Source: Vulcaniibacterium thermophilum (lineage in GTDB: Bacteria > Pseudomonadota > Gammaproteobacteria > Xanthomonadales > Xanthomonadaceae). Taken from it: DNA of 64,000 nt. The position numbers were made by a program, and so were the translations under genes. The stretch lies in assembly GCF_007923255.1 (NCBI RefSeq), contig NZ_VOHJ01000015.1, forward strand, positions 1-64,000. Direction: 5' to 3'. Positions 35,876-44,827 of this stretch are shown here, in pieces (the stretch's first letter is position 1; the number at the start of each line of letters is the position of its first letter). The notes beneath the pieces are model-generated. The model was given only the letters and a program-made list of their open reading frames with translations, did not search any database and was not told the DNA's origin.

Positions 35876-36281
35876 CGTTGCCCTCGCCGCCGGGCTTGCC
35901 GTCCGCGCCGAGCGAGTAGAGCGCGAATGGCATGCCGTCGCGGCCGGGGATCGAGTACTGGTAGGGGTTGCCCCACGGGTCCGCCGGCACCGCCTCGTCC
36001 AGATACGGTCCGCGCCAGCGTCCGCGCGTCCGCTCATCCGCCGGCGCCTGCGTGAGCACCGCAAGCCCCTCCTCCGGCGTCGGCAGCCGTCCGACCTCGA
36101 GGCGGAACGTCTCGACCGCGCCGCGGAGCATGCGGACCTGTGTCTCGGCGACTTGCACCTTCGAACTGTCGACCCGGCTGAACAGACGCGGTCCGACCAG
36201 ACTTGCGATCAGCCCGATGATCACCAGGACGACGAGCATTTCGAGCAGGGTGAAACCTGCGGACCTGCGGCGGTGGGGCAT
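35844..36281 (-). CDS. gspG: Type II secretion major pseudopilin GspG
   Basis: A 145-residue major pseudopilin that polymerises into the piston of the T2SS. Leader MPHRRRSAG precedes FTLLEMLVVLVIIGLIASLV with Glu at +5. The GspG-specific region is clear: LPTPEEGLAVLTQAP, YLDEAVPADPWGNPYQYSIP and the calcium-loop end YSLGADGKPGGEGNDADVGF. GGAG lies 6 bases before the ATG. It follows gspF by 17 bases. Confidence 0.95.
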   Translation of the reverse strand: MPHRRRSAGFTLLEMLVVLVIIGLIASLVGPRLFSRVDSSKVQVAETQVRMLRGAVETFRLEVGRLPTPEEGLAVLTQAPADERTRGRWRGPYLDEAVPADPWGNPYQYSIPGRDGMPFALYSLGADGKPGGEGNDADVGFLPPQ

Positions 36282-36298
36282 GGGCACTCCGGAGGGCG

Positions 36299-37498
36299 TC
36301 ACAGCGGCACGTCGTTGACGCTGGTGATCGCCAGGATGATGGCGGTCACGATGGTGCCGACAACCGCGCCGATGATAATGATCGCCAGAGGCTCGATCAA
36401 TTGAAGCACGCGCTTCATCCGGTCGCGGCCGGTGGTCTCGTAGAGCCGTGCCAGGGCCGCCAGCAGCTTCGGCAGCTCGCCGCTCGCCTCGCCCACCGCC
36501 ACCAGGTCGTATCCAGTGGGATTGAGCGCGCGGTGCTCGCGCAGCGCGGCCGACAGCGTCGAGCCGGCCTTCACTGCTTTCGCCACCTGCGCGAGCCGGT
36601 TGCGCAGGAACGCAAGGCGCACCGATCCGGCGGCGAGCCCGAGCGCGCGGATCAGTTCGACCCGCCCGGCGAGCAGTGCCGAAAGCGTGCTCGACCACCG
36701 CCCGACTTCCGCCTCGATCAGCCAATCGCCCAGGACCGGCATCCGGGCCGCAAGCTCGGCCAACCGGTTGCGCAGCGTCTCGCGCGACCAAAGCGCGCGC
36801 GCCCCGGCGAGCGCACCCAGCACGACCAGCGCGACCAGCCAGAGATGCTCGCTCAGCCAGACGCCCGTGCTGATGGTCAGGCGCGAAAGCGGCGGCATTC
36901 GGTCGCCGTGCTGGGTCAGCAACCCACCGAAGCGCGGCACCACCCATACGAAGATGATGCCGACCGCCGCGATGCCGGACATCACCAGCACGCTGGGATA
37001 CACCAGTGCGGATCGCATCTCCTGGCTTACGCGCTGGTCGTACTCGAACTGTTCCACGCCCGCCCGCAAGGAGTCGGCAAGCCGACCGGTGGCTTCACCG
37101 GCCTGCACCAGTTGGTGTACGTACTCCGGCACAGGCAGGGCGGCGCCGCGCAACGCATTGCTGAAACTTTCACCACGCCGCACCGCGCGCTCCATGTCGG
37201 CGAACGCGCGCGTGAGCTGGGGGTGGTGGCTGGACTTGGCCAGCGACGCCAGTGCGACCACCAGCGACACCCCGGCTTCCAGCAGCGTGGCGAACTCCTG
37301 CAGCACGAGCTGCAGCTCGCGCGACGACGCGCGTCGCCGCCGATGCGACAGCGGGCGTTTCTCGGCCTGTGCGCGCAATGCGAACACGGTGAGCCCCTGC
37401 GCGGCCAGCTCGCGCGCGGCCTCGCGCTCGCCCGGCGCATGCACACTGCCGGATACGTTGTTTCCTGTCGGATCGATCGCCTGGTAGCGGAATTCCAT
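36299..37498 (-). CDS. gspF: Type II secretion inner-membrane protein GspF
   Basis: A 399-residue polytopic platform protein with three membrane segments (VLVMSGIAAVGIIFVWVVPR, LWLVALVVLGALAGARALWS, LAIIIIGAVVGTIVTAIILA). Two homologous cytoplasmic helical bundles bracket the first pair of helices; PEYVHQLVQAGEATGRL and PTGYDLVAVGEASGELPKLL are the paired signature stretches. It begins one base after the gspE stop. Full length for the family. Confidence 0.95.
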   Translation of the reverse strand: MEFRYQAIDPTGNNVSGSVHAPGEREAARELAAQGLTVFALRAQAEKRPLSHRRRRASSRELQLVLQEFATLLEAGVSLVVALASLAKSSHHPQLTRAFADMERAVRRGESFSNALRGAALPVPEYVHQLVQAGEATGRLADSLRAGVEQFEYDQRVSQEMRSALVYPSVLVMSGIAAVGIIFVWVVPRFGGLLTQHGDRMPPLSRLTISTGVWLSEHLWLVALVVLGALAGARALWSRETLRNRLAELAARMPVLGDWLIEAEVGRWSSTLSALLAGRVELIRALGLAAGSVRLAFLRNRLAQVAKAVKAGSTLSAALREHRALNPTGYDLVAVGEASGELPKLLAALARLYETTGRDRMKRVLQLIEPLAIIIIGAVVGTIVTAIILAITSVNDVPL

Positions 37499-37499
37499 C

Positions 37500-39215
37500 T
37501 CAGCCGTCCGCCGGCAGAGCGCCGGTCACGCGCACGACTTCTTCGACCGTGGTGAGCCCGGCATGCGCCTTCAGCAGGCCGTCTTCCCGCAGCGTACGGC
37601 CGCCCTGCGCGCTCGCAAGCGTGCGCAGCTTCTCGGCTGTCGAGCGCGCGAGGACCAGCTCCTGCATCTCCGGCGTGACATCCACCAGCTCGTAGATGCC
37701 CACACGGCCACGGTAGCCGGTGCCTTGGCAACGCTGGCACCCCACCGCCTCACGCCACTGCGGTCGCGCGGCCGAAGCCTCGAGCAGAGGCTCGACCAAC
37801 CGCGCCACCGCCGGTAGCGGTTCGACGGGCCGGCTGCAGTCCGGGCACAACCGGCGCACGAGTCGCTGCGCCTGCACGGCGCGGACGCTGGTCGCGACCA
37901 GGAACGGCTCGACGCCCATGTCGATCAGGCGGGTGAACGCGCTCACCGCATCGTTCGTATGCAGCGTCGACAGCACGAGGTGGCCGGTCAGCGACGACTG
38001 CACCGCGATTTCCGCGGTCTCGAGGTCGCGGATCTCGCCGATCATGATGACGTCCGGATCCTGGCGCAGGATGGCGCGCAGGGCCCGTGCGAACGTGTAT
38101 CCGATCTCCGCGTTGGCCTGGATCTGGGTGATCCCCGGCAGTTGATACTCGACCGGATCCTCGACGGTGATGATCTTGCGGTCGCGCTGGTTGATCGATT
38201 CCAGCGCGGCGTAGAGGGTCGTCGACTTGCCTGATCCGGTCGGCCCGGTGACCAGCACGATGCCGTGCGGCTCCTGCACCCAGCCGCGGAACAGGGACAG
38301 GTCGCGCGGGGAAAAGCCCAGCCGCTGCAGACTCAGATCCTGGCGTTCCTTCGGCAACAGACGCATCACCAGCGACTCGCCGTGCACCGCGGGCACCGAC
38401 GAGACGCGCACGTCGACGTCCTGGCCGCTGACACGGACGCTCAGGCGGCCGTCCTGCGGGAGGCGGCGCTCGGCGATGTCCATGCCCGAGATCAGCTTGA
38501 CGCGCGATGCCACCGCGGGGTAACGGCTGGCAGGCAGCGTGAGCCGCGTATGGAGGATGCCGTCGATGCGCATCCGCACGTGGAACAGCATCTCCTCCGG
38601 CTCGATATGGATGTCCGAGGCACGCTGGTCCATCGCCTGCGCGAGGATGTTGTTGACCAGCTCGATGACCGGCGCTTCCTCGGCGAGCTCGCGTAGATGG
38701 CTGACGTCGTCGGCCGCCTCCTCGTCCGCGCGGCGGGCGCGCGCGAGCAGATCGACCAGACGCTCGATGTCCTGCGCGCGGGCGAGCCGCCATGACCAGC
38801 CGGCAGGGAGGCGCTGGCCGAGCAGTTCGTTGACCATCGGATCGAGCGGATCCCGTCCGGCGACGAGCAGTTGTCCCTCCGGCGCGGCCCAGGCGACGAC
38901 GTCGTTGTCGATCCACCAGTCCGCGACGATGCCGCTCGCATCCAGCGGCACGCGGGCCGCCTGGGCATCCACGGGCCATTCGGAGGAGTCAAGCAACGGG
39001 ATGCCGAGCTGCTCGGACAGCACCGGCAGCAGCGATTCCTCGGACAGCGCACCGAGGCGGACCAGAATGCTGCCGATCCGGCCGCCGAACTGCTGCTGGA
39101 ACGCCAGCGCCTTGCCGATGTCGGCGGGCGTGGCCAGGTGGCGCTCCACCAACAGCTCGCCGAGCCTGCGCAATGCGGGCGATGGCGTGGCGGCGTGCGG
39201 AGAAGCTGGCGGCAT
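37500..39215 (-). CDS. gspE: Type II secretion ATPase GspE
   Basis: A 571-residue secretion ATPase that drives pseudopilus assembly. An N-terminal domain (about 1-150) contacts GspL. Walker A is GPTGSGKSTTLY, the Asp box ITVEDPVEY, Walker B DPDVIMIGEIRDLETAE and the His box LVLSTLHTNDAVS. The tetracysteine zinc site is CPDCSRP...CQRCQGTG. ATG 39215 (MPPASPHAATP) gives a length close to XpsE. First gene of the xps cluster, 74 bases after the cystathionine beta-synthase stop on the same strand. Confidence 0.95.
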   Translation of the reverse strand: MPPASPHAATPSPALRRLGELLVERHLATPADIGKALAFQQQFGGRIGSILVRLGALSEESLLPVLSEQLGIPLLDSSEWPVDAQAARVPLDASGIVADWWIDNDVVAWAAPEGQLLVAGRDPLDPMVNELLGQRLPAGWSWRLARAQDIERLVDLLARARRADEEAADDVSHLRELAEEAPVIELVNNILAQAMDQRASDIHIEPEEMLFHVRMRIDGILHTRLTLPASRYPAVASRVKLISGMDIAERRLPQDGRLSVRVSGQDVDVRVSSVPAVHGESLVMRLLPKERQDLSLQRLGFSPRDLSLFRGWVQEPHGIVLVTGPTGSGKSTTLYAALESINQRDRKIITVEDPVEYQLPGITQIQANAEIGYTFARALRAILRQDPDVIMIGEIRDLETAEIAVQSSLTGHLVLSTLHTNDAVSAFTRLIDMGVEPFLVATSVRAVQAQRLVRRLCPDCSRPVEPLPAVARLVEPLLEASAARPQWREAVGCQRCQGTGYRGRVGIYELVDVTPEMQELVLARSTAEKLRTLASAQGGRTLREDGLLKAHAGLTTVEEVVRVTGALPADG

Positions 39216-39289
39216 GGGGTCCAGGGAGCGTTGCGGCCGGCGCAGGATAGCAGGCGGCGCAGGACGCCTCGCCGCCCGGCCCGCACGGT

Positions 39290-40672
39290 TCATGCCTGCG
39301 GTATGCGCCGCCTGAGATAGTTCAGCAGATCGATCCGCGTGATCAGCCCGAGGAAGCGCTCGCCGTCCATGACGATGGCGACATGGCCGCGGTCGAACAC
39401 CGGCAGCAGCGCTTCGATGGGCGCGCAGACGTCCACCTTGTCGAGCTTGCTGACCATCGCGGTCGACACGGGGTCACGGAAGCGGGCTTCGTCGCCGTAG
39501 ACGTGCAGCAGCACGTCGCTCTCGTCGAGGATGCCGACGATGTGCTCGCCGTCCATCACCGGCAACTGCGAGACGTCGTACAGCTTCATGCGCTGGTAGG
39601 CGGTGACCAGCAGGTCGTTGGGGCTCACGACGACGGTGTCGCGCTGCGCGAACGGGCGCAGGATCAGGTCGCGCAGGTCGCCGTACTTCGGACGCTCGAT
39701 GAAGCCGTTGTCGAGCATCCAGTAGTCGTTGTACATCTTCGACAGGTACTTGTTGCCGGTGTCGCAGACGAACACCAGCACGTTCTTCGGCGCGGTCTGT
39801 TCGCGGCAGTAGCGCAGTGCGGCGGCCAGCAGGGTGCCGGTCGAGGAGCCGCCAAGGATGCCCTCTTTCTCCAGCAGCTCGCGCGCGGTGAGGAAGCTCT
39901 CCTTGTCGCCGATCGCGTAGGCCTTTCTGACGCGCGAGAAGTCGGAGATCGACGGCAGGAAGTCCTCGCCGATCCCCTCCACCATCCAGGTGCCCGACTT
40001 CTCGCTGAGCGTGCCCTCGTTGATGTACTGGGCAAGGATCGAGCCGACCGGATCGGCGAGCACCAGCTCGGTATGCGGCGAGTGTTGCGCGAAGCAGCGC
40101 GACAGGCCGGTCATGGTGCCCGAGCTGCCGCAGCCGAACACGATCGCGTCCAGCCCGCCGACTTCGCTCATCTGGCGCAGGATCTCCGGGCCGGTCCCGA
40201 ACTCGTGCGCGGCCGGGTTGTCCGGATTGCCGAACTGGTTGATGAAGTACGCGTTCGGCGTCTCGCGCGCGATGCGGGCGGCGAGGTCCTGGTAGTAGTC
40301 GGGATGACCCTTGGCGACGTCCGAGCGGGTCAGCACCACCTGCGCGCCCATCGCCTTGAGGTTGAAGATCTTCTCGCGGCTCATCTTGTCGGGCACGACG
40401 AGGATGAGCCGGTAGCCCTTCTGCTGCGCGACCAGCGCCAGCCCGATGCCGGTGTTGCCGGCGGTGCCTTCCACCAGGGTGTCGCCCGGCTTGATGTCGC
40501 CGCGCGCCTCGGCGGCTTCGATCATCTTCAGGCCGATGCGGTCCTTGATCGAACCGCCGGGGTTCTGCGACTCGAGCTTCAGGTAGAGCGAGCAGACGCC
40601 GGTATCGAGGCGCTGCGCCTTGACGATCGGCGTCTCGCCGATCAGTTCGAGGACGGAGGTGTGGATGGCCAT
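39290..40672 (-). CDS. cbs: Cystathionine beta-synthase with CBS-domain pair
   Basis: A 460-residue PLP enzyme that condenses homocysteine with serine (or acts as a cysteine-synthase-like enzyme). The PLP lysine is in QNPGGSIKDRIGLK, with EGTAGNTGIGLALVAQQKG and the glycine loop FGCGSSGTMTGL. Two C-terminal CBS motifs follow (about 335-390 and 400-455), a possible regulatory module. No N-terminal heme region is present. From memory, in Xanthomonas this gene is usually close to metB; here the two are about 13 kb apart with the T2SS cluster between them. Confidence 0.92.
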   Translation of the reverse strand: MAIHTSVLELIGETPIVKAQRLDTGVCSLYLKLESQNPGGSIKDRIGLKMIEAAEARGDIKPGDTLVEGTAGNTGIGLALVAQQKGYRLILVVPDKMSREKIFNLKAMGAQVVLTRSDVAKGHPDYYQDLAARIARETPNAYFINQFGNPDNPAAHEFGTGPEILRQMSEVGGLDAIVFGCGSSGTMTGLSRCFAQHSPHTELVLADPVGSILAQYINEGTLSEKSGTWMVEGIGEDFLPSISDFSRVRKAYAIGDKESFLTARELLEKEGILGGSSTGTLLAAALRYCREQTAPKNVLVFVCDTGNKYLSKMYNDYWMLDNGFIERPKYGDLRDLILRPFAQRDTVVVSPNDLLVTAYQRMKLYDVSQLPVMDGEHIVGILDESDVLLHVYGDEARFRDPVSTAMVSKLDKVDVCAPIEALLPVFDRGHVAIVMDGERFLGLITRIDLLNYLRRRIPQA

Positions 40673-40743
40673 GCGGACCCTCGCGGCCGGGCGGCCGGGA
40701 AAGTCCGGGATTCTAACGGGCCGGGCGCGGGGTTGCCGGTACG

Positions 40744-40828
40744 CCGCCGCGGCTGCCCCGGAGGGCAGCCGCGGCGGACCGGACGCGGGCGTGGGCGGTC
40801 GACGAGGAAGACGCCCCCGCCCGCGTGA
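40744..40828 (-). terminator. Two consecutive GC hairpins after the DUF465 gene
   Basis: A perfect 14-bp stem (40744-40757 with 40764-40777, ccgccgcggctgcc / ggcagccgcggcgg) and next to it a near-perfect 16-bp stem around 40780-40828. They lie between the DUF465 stop at 40835 and the cystathionine beta-synthase start at 40672, same strand. No T run follows, so they may stabilise the 3' end or slow polymerase rather than act as classic intrinsic terminators. Confidence 0.55.
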
Positions 40829-40834
40829 TCGAGC

Positions 40835-41053
40835 TCAGTGGCGCTGAGCCTCGTAGATGCGGAACAGGCGGTCCTTGGTGGCCAGCTTCTCGCGTTTCAT
40901 CTGCACCAGGGTCACGTCGTCGATCGGCAGCACGCCGAGCTCGGCGTCCAGCACCTTCTTGTCCAGCTCCTTGTGTCGCTGATAGAGCTTCTTGAACTCC
41001 GGGTTGCTCTGCATCAGGGCGTCGATTTCCTGCTGCGGCCGTTCTTCGAACAT
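40835..41053 (-). CDS. DUF465 (YdcH-like) small protein
   Basis: A 72-residue, highly charged, helical protein of the DUF465/YdcH family: NPEFKKLYQRHKELDKKVLD and TLVQMKREKLATKDRLFRIY match the family pattern of two helices forming a hairpin. Function is unknown. The start is well supported by AAGGAGG six bases before ATG 41053. A strong stem-loop lies in the leader just upstream (41076-41110). Confidence 0.88.
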   Translation of the reverse strand: MFEERPQQEIDALMQSNPEFKKLYQRHKELDKKVLDAELGVLPIDDVTLVQMKREKLATKDRLFRIYEAQRH

Positions 41054-41386
41054 GAATGCCTCCTTCAGCGCAAATGCGAACGCCCCGGCCGGGACGGCCG
41101 AGGCGTTTGCGTGGATGAGTCGAGGCGGCGCGGTGCTGCAGCACCCGCGGCACCTCGCCGACCTCACGGGCGGCGTCGGGCTGCGGGGGCAAGATCAGCT
41201 GCATCATCGCGACCTGGCGTAGGGCCAAGCGGAAACGGGCCGCTTGGGATACCGACCCTACTCCTCCCTCCCGGCGTCGGCAAGGGCCCTGGCGGCGAGG
41301 GGCGGGCGCCGTACACCCGCCTTTCACGGATGCGAAGACCGTTGCCCGCACGTTCGCGGACGAAGGGCGCCGTTGGCGCCTGTAGC
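41054..41386. other. 333-base non-coding stretch with leader stem-loop
   Basis: No gene is seen. At 41076-41110 a 15-bp stem (two G-U-capable mismatches, 5-base loop) sits 23 bases upstream of the DUF465 ATG, inside its likely 5' leader on the minus strand. The rest is GC-rich without a clear promoter. A short ggcgcc inverted repeat at about 41370-41385 follows the OmpA-family gene stop and may be a weak terminator. Confidence 0.5.
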
Positions 41387-42331
41387 CTACTTGTGGGTGA
41401 TGCGGATCTCGACCCGGCGGTTGCGCGCGCGGCCTTCGGCGGTGGCGTTGTCGGCCACCGGCCGCTCCGCGCCGTGACCTGCGGCACGCACCCGCGCACG
41501 CGCCACGCCGCCGGCGAGCAGCGCCTCGCGCACGGCGTCGGCGCGGCGCTGCGACAGCGCGCGGTTGGCATCCGGAGCGCCCTGGGCGTCGGTGTGGCCT
41601 TCGACCTGCACCGAGGCCCCCGGCAGCGCCGCGAGGTACGCCGCGATCGCACCGACGTCGGCCTTCGCCTTGTCGGTCAGCGCCGCCTGTCCGGAGGCAA
41701 ACGCGTCGCCGGCGAGGGTGAAGACCTCGAGGTTGCCCTCGCGACGCGAGGCCGGGAGCTTGCGGCCCGCGACCAGCTCGGCCTCCTGGCGGGCCAGCTT
41801 CAGCTCGCGCTCGCGGGCGGCCTCGATGCGCGCCGCCTGGGCATCGGCCACGCCCTCCAGCATGGCGTCGGCCTGCTCGGCCGCCTGCTGGCTGGCGAGC
41901 GCCTGCTGGCGCAGGCGCTCGGCCTCCTCAGCCTGGATCTGCGCCTGGATGCGCAACCGCTCCGCTTCGGCACGGGCGCGCTCGGCGTCGCGCCGGCTGG
42001 CCTCGACCAGCAGATCGGCACGTTCGCGCTCGAGCGTCTCCAGCTCGCGCTGGGCGAGGTCGATGCGGGCGGCGATCTCGGCGCTCTGCACGCGCCGCTC
42101 GGCGACGTACAGCGCCCCCGCCCGGGCCCGTCCGCGGGCCTTGGCCAGCGCGTCGAGCGCCTGCTGGGCGCGAAGACGTTCGTAGGCCGCGACCGGATGG
42201 GCCAGCGGATCGGCCGGCACCGCGGCGAGCCGCTGGGCGAGACGGGCGAGGTCGGGGTTCTCCGCGGCGGCGATCGGCGCGACCGCCAGCACCCACACCA
42301 GCGGCAGGCAGCCCAGCAGGCGGCGACTCAT
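41387..42331 (-). CDS. OmpA-family envelope protein with long coiled coil
   Basis: A 314-residue exported protein. The signal peptide (VWVLAVAPIAAAEN) is followed by a helical, Ala/Glu/Arg-rich coiled coil from about residue 60 to 195. The C-terminal OmpA-like peptidoglycan-binding domain shows VQVEGHTDAQGAPDANRALS, SQRRADAVREALLAGGV and AEGRARNRRVEIRI. It probably anchors to peptidoglycan from the outer membrane or periplasm. It overlaps the upstream DUF4398 gene by four bases (ATGA), so the two act as a pair. Confidence 0.9.
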   Translation of the reverse strand: MSRRLLGCLPLVWVLAVAPIAAAENPDLARLAQRLAAVPADPLAHPVAAYERLRAQQALDALAKARGRARAGALYVAERRVQSAEIAARIDLAQRELETLERERADLLVEASRRDAERARAEAERLRIQAQIQAEEAERLRQQALASQQAAEQADAMLEGVADAQAARIEAARERELKLARQEAELVAGRKLPASRREGNLEVFTLAGDAFASGQAALTDKAKADVGAIAAYLAALPGASVQVEGHTDAQGAPDANRALSQRRADAVREALLAGGVARARVRAAGHGAERPVADNATAEGRARNRRVEIRITHK

Positions 42332-42699
42332 CGTCCCTCCCCCGTCTGCAGACGCTCGCGCAGCTCGGCGATCTCGGCGCGCCGCTGCGTCACCTGCGCA
42401 TTCAGCACCGCCTCGCGGCTCTTGAAGTAGGCCAGGTCCGCATCCGCCGCGGCGGCGCGGGCCTCGGCGCGGGCGTCGTCCTTGCGCCTGGCCTGCTGGG
42501 CGCGCTGTAGCGCGCCGCGCGCGGCCGCGATCTCGAGCGAGGCGTACTGGTCGGCATCCGCCTGCTCGGCGCGCGCGATCGCCTCCTGCGCGCCCGCCAC
42601 CTCCGGCAGCGGCGCCGGCGTCGCCGCCTGGGCCACCATCACAAAGCCGAGGATCAGAGCTGATAGCACGCTCCGGATTTGTGCCAAGCTAGAACGCAT
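42328..42699 (-). CDS. DUF4398 domain exported protein
   Basis: A 123-residue exported helical protein. Signal peptide VLSALILGFVMVAQA, then EVAGAQEAIARAEQADADQY and EIAAARGALQRAQQARRKDD, matching DUF4398, a domain often encoded beside OmpA-like proteins. Function unknown; a periplasmic coiled-coil partner of the OmpA protein is likely. It diverges from pilU, with 92 bases between the two starts. Confidence 0.85.
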   Translation of the reverse strand: MRSSLAQIRSVLSALILGFVMVAQAATPAPLPEVAGAQEAIARAEQADADQYASLEIAAARGALQRAQQARRKDDARAEARAAAADADLAYFKSREAVLNAQVTQRRAEIAELRERLQTGEGR

Positions 42700-42791
42700 T
42701 GGGGAGTCCGCAGCAGTCGTGTTGCGGCCATTGTGGTCAAGCCGGACGGCCGCGCGCAACGGACACGCGGGCCGTCGCCTCGGGGGAATTC

Positions 42792-43895
42792 ATGGACATC
42801 GGCTATTTCCTGAAGCTGATGACGGACAAGAACGCGTCGGACATGTTCCTGACGACCGGCGCGCCCGTGTACATCAAGGTCGAAGGGCGGCTGTATCCGC
42901 TCGGCAACACTGGCCTGCCTCCGGGGATGGTGAAGAAGATCGCCTACTCGCTGATGGACGAGGGGCAGGTGCCGCACTTCGAGCGCGAGCTCGAACTGAA
43001 CATGGCGATCGCGCTGGCCGACGTCGGCCGCTTCCGCATCAACGTGTTCAAGCAGCGCGGCGAGGTCGGCATGGTGATCCGCGCGATCCGCAGCGTGATC
43101 CCGTCGATCGAGGAACTGCAGCTCCCGCAGGTGCTGAAGGACATCATCATGGCCCCGCGCGGGCTGGTGCTGATCGTCGGCTCGACCGGTTCGGGCAAGT
43201 CCACCACGCTGGCGTCGATGATCGACCACCGCAACACGCACGTGGCCGGCCACATCCTCACCATCGAGGATCCGATCGAGTACCTGCACAAGCACAAGAA
43301 GTCGATCGTCAACCAGCGCGAAGTGGGCCTGGACACGCACTCGTTCCACTCCGCGCTGAAGAACGCGATGCGCGAGGCGCCGGACGTCATCCTGATCGGC
43401 GAGATCCTGGATGCGACCACGATGGAGGCGGCCATTTCGTTCGCCGAGACCGGCCACCTGTGCCTGGCGACCCTGCACTCCAACAACGCCGACCAGACGC
43501 TCGAGCGCATCCTCAACTTCTTCCCCGAGGCCGCGCACAAGAACGTGCTGATGAACCTCGCGCTGAACCTGAAGGCGGTGATCTCGCAGCGCCTGGTGGT
43601 CGGCAAGGACGGCCGCCGCCTGCCGGCGACCGAGGTGCTGATCAACACCCCGCTGATCCGCGATCTGATGCGGCGCGGCGAAATCCACGAGATCAAGCCG
43701 GCGATGGAAGCCTCGCTGCAGGAAGGCATGGAGAGCTTCGACCAGTGCCTGTTCCGGCTCTACAAGGAAGGCAAGATCGAGATGGAGGAAGCGCTGCGCG
43801 CGGCCGATTCGCGCGAGGGCCTGTCGCTCAAGTTCCGCCTGTCGGAAGGCGCGAGCGGCGAACACGATCCGTACGCGGACGTGTTCACGACCTGA
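42792..43895 (+). CDS. pilU: PilU-type twitching motility ATPase
   Basis: A 367-residue ATPase of the PilT/PilU family that helps retract type IV pili. Walker A is GSTGSGKSTTLASM, the Asp box ILTIEDPIEYLH, Walker B DVILIGEILDATTMEAAISF and the His box CLATLHSNNADQTLERI. The C-terminal extension past residue 345 favours PilU over PilT. Where the family normally has GEIRD, this protein reads GEILD (CTG for Leu). No pilT is adjacent, although in many relatives the two are neighbours. ATG 42792 follows a GGGGGAA motif. Confidence 0.88.
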   Translation: MDIGYFLKLMTDKNASDMFLTTGAPVYIKVEGRLYPLGNTGLPPGMVKKIAYSLMDEGQVPHFERELELNMAIALADVGRFRINVFKQRGEVGMVIRAIRSVIPSIEELQLPQVLKDIIMAPRGLVLIVGSTGSGKSTTLASMIDHRNTHVAGHILTIEDPIEYLHKHKKSIVNQREVGLDTHSFHSALKNAMREAPDVILIGEILDATTMEAAISFAETGHLCLATLHSNNADQTLERILNFFPEAAHKNVLMNLALNLKAVISQRLVVGKDGRRLPATEVLINTPLIRDLMRRGEIHEIKPAMEASLQEGMESFDQCLFRLYKEGKIEMEEALRAADSREGLSLKFRLSEGASGEHDPYADVFTT

Positions 43896-43940
43896 GTCGC
43901 GGATGGCGAGCGAGGCTCGCCATGCCGCCTTGTCCGTCGT

Positions 43941-44007
43941 CCCGGCTCAAGCCGGGCCATCGCGAGCGCGCAGACAAGCGGACGATGGGCCCCGGCATGC
44001 GCCGGGG
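43941..44007. repeat. Two small intergenic palindromes downstream of pilU
   Basis: Stem cccggc/gccggg (43941-43946 with 43951-43956, loop tcaa) and stem ccccggc/gccgggg (43990-43996 with 44001-44007, loop atgc). A perfect 14-base palindrome caggccgcggcctg lies at 44059-44072. They occupy the 193-base space between the converging pilU and maiA genes and probably terminate both transcripts. The flanking sequence resembles dispersed intergenic repeats. Confidence 0.5.
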
Positions 44008-44088
44008 CGGCGGATGTGGGTGGCGCAACCAGCGCCACGTCCCTTTCCCATAGCCGCCCAGGCCGCGGCCTGCCCCGCATCGCCCGCG

Positions 44089-44748
44089 CTACGGCGGACA
44101 GTCCGGCTGGTTCTCGGGGCGGGCCAGATCGAATGCCGGCAGCGCGAGGCACGCCTGTTCGATGCGCAGAAGCGTGGGGTACGGCGACAGATCGAGCCCG
44201 AAGCGGCGCGCGTTGTACATCTGCGGAATCAGGCAGCAGTCGGCGAGCGTCGGGCTGTCGCCCTGGCAGAACGCGCCGGTCGCCGGGTTGTCCGCCACCA
44301 GCGCCTCGAACGCGGCGAAACCCTCGCGGATCCAGTGCTTGACCCACTCGTCGCGCTCCGGCTGCGGTACGCCCCAGGTGCGATCGAAGTACTGCAGCAC
44401 GCGCAGGTTGTTGAGCGGGTGGATGTCGCAGGCCACCAGTTGCGCCAACGCGCGCACGCGCTGGCGCTCGCGCGCCGAGGCCGGCATCAGCGCGGGCTCC
44501 GGCCAGACTTCGTCGAGGTATTCGAGGATCGAGAGCGACTGCCGCAGCGGCCGCTGGCCGTGCATCAGCACCGGCACCAGGCCCTGCGGATTGGTGCGCA
44601 GGTATTCCGGCTTGCGCTGCTCGCCGCCGTCGCGCAGCAGGTGCACCGGCACCAGCTCGTAGGCCAGTCCCTTCAGGTTGAGGCCGATGCGCACGCGGTA
44701 GGCGGCGCTCGAGCGCCAGTACGAGTACAGCCGCAGGGTGTCGGTCAT
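44089..44748 (-). CDS. maiA: Maleylacetoacetate isomerase
   Basis: A 219-residue zeta-class glutathione S-transferase-like enzyme turning maleylacetoacetate into fumarylacetoacetate in tyrosine/homogentisate breakdown. The active-site stretch YSYWRSSAAYRVRIGLNLKG carries the Ser-Ser-x-x pair typical of the zeta class. Also visible are NPQGLVPVLMHGQRPLRQSL and LVACDIHPLNNLRVLQYF. It lies 79 bases downstream of fahA on the same strand, forming a fahA-maiA unit. hmgA is not in the window. Confidence 0.93.
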   Translation of the reverse strand: MTDTLRLYSYWRSSAAYRVRIGLNLKGLAYELVPVHLLRDGGEQRKPEYLRTNPQGLVPVLMHGQRPLRQSLSILEYLDEVWPEPALMPASARERQRVRALAQLVACDIHPLNNLRVLQYFDRTWGVPQPERDEWVKHWIREGFAAFEALVADNPATGAFCQGDSPTLADCCLIPQMYNARRFGLDLSPYPTLLRIEQACLALPAFDLARPENQPDCPP

Positions 44749-44827
44749 CGCCAGGTCCGGTTGCCGGCTTGCACTGTAGCCCGCGGGCGGATGCGGCGAG
44801 CGCCGTCCATCCGCCGCAAGGCGCGCG

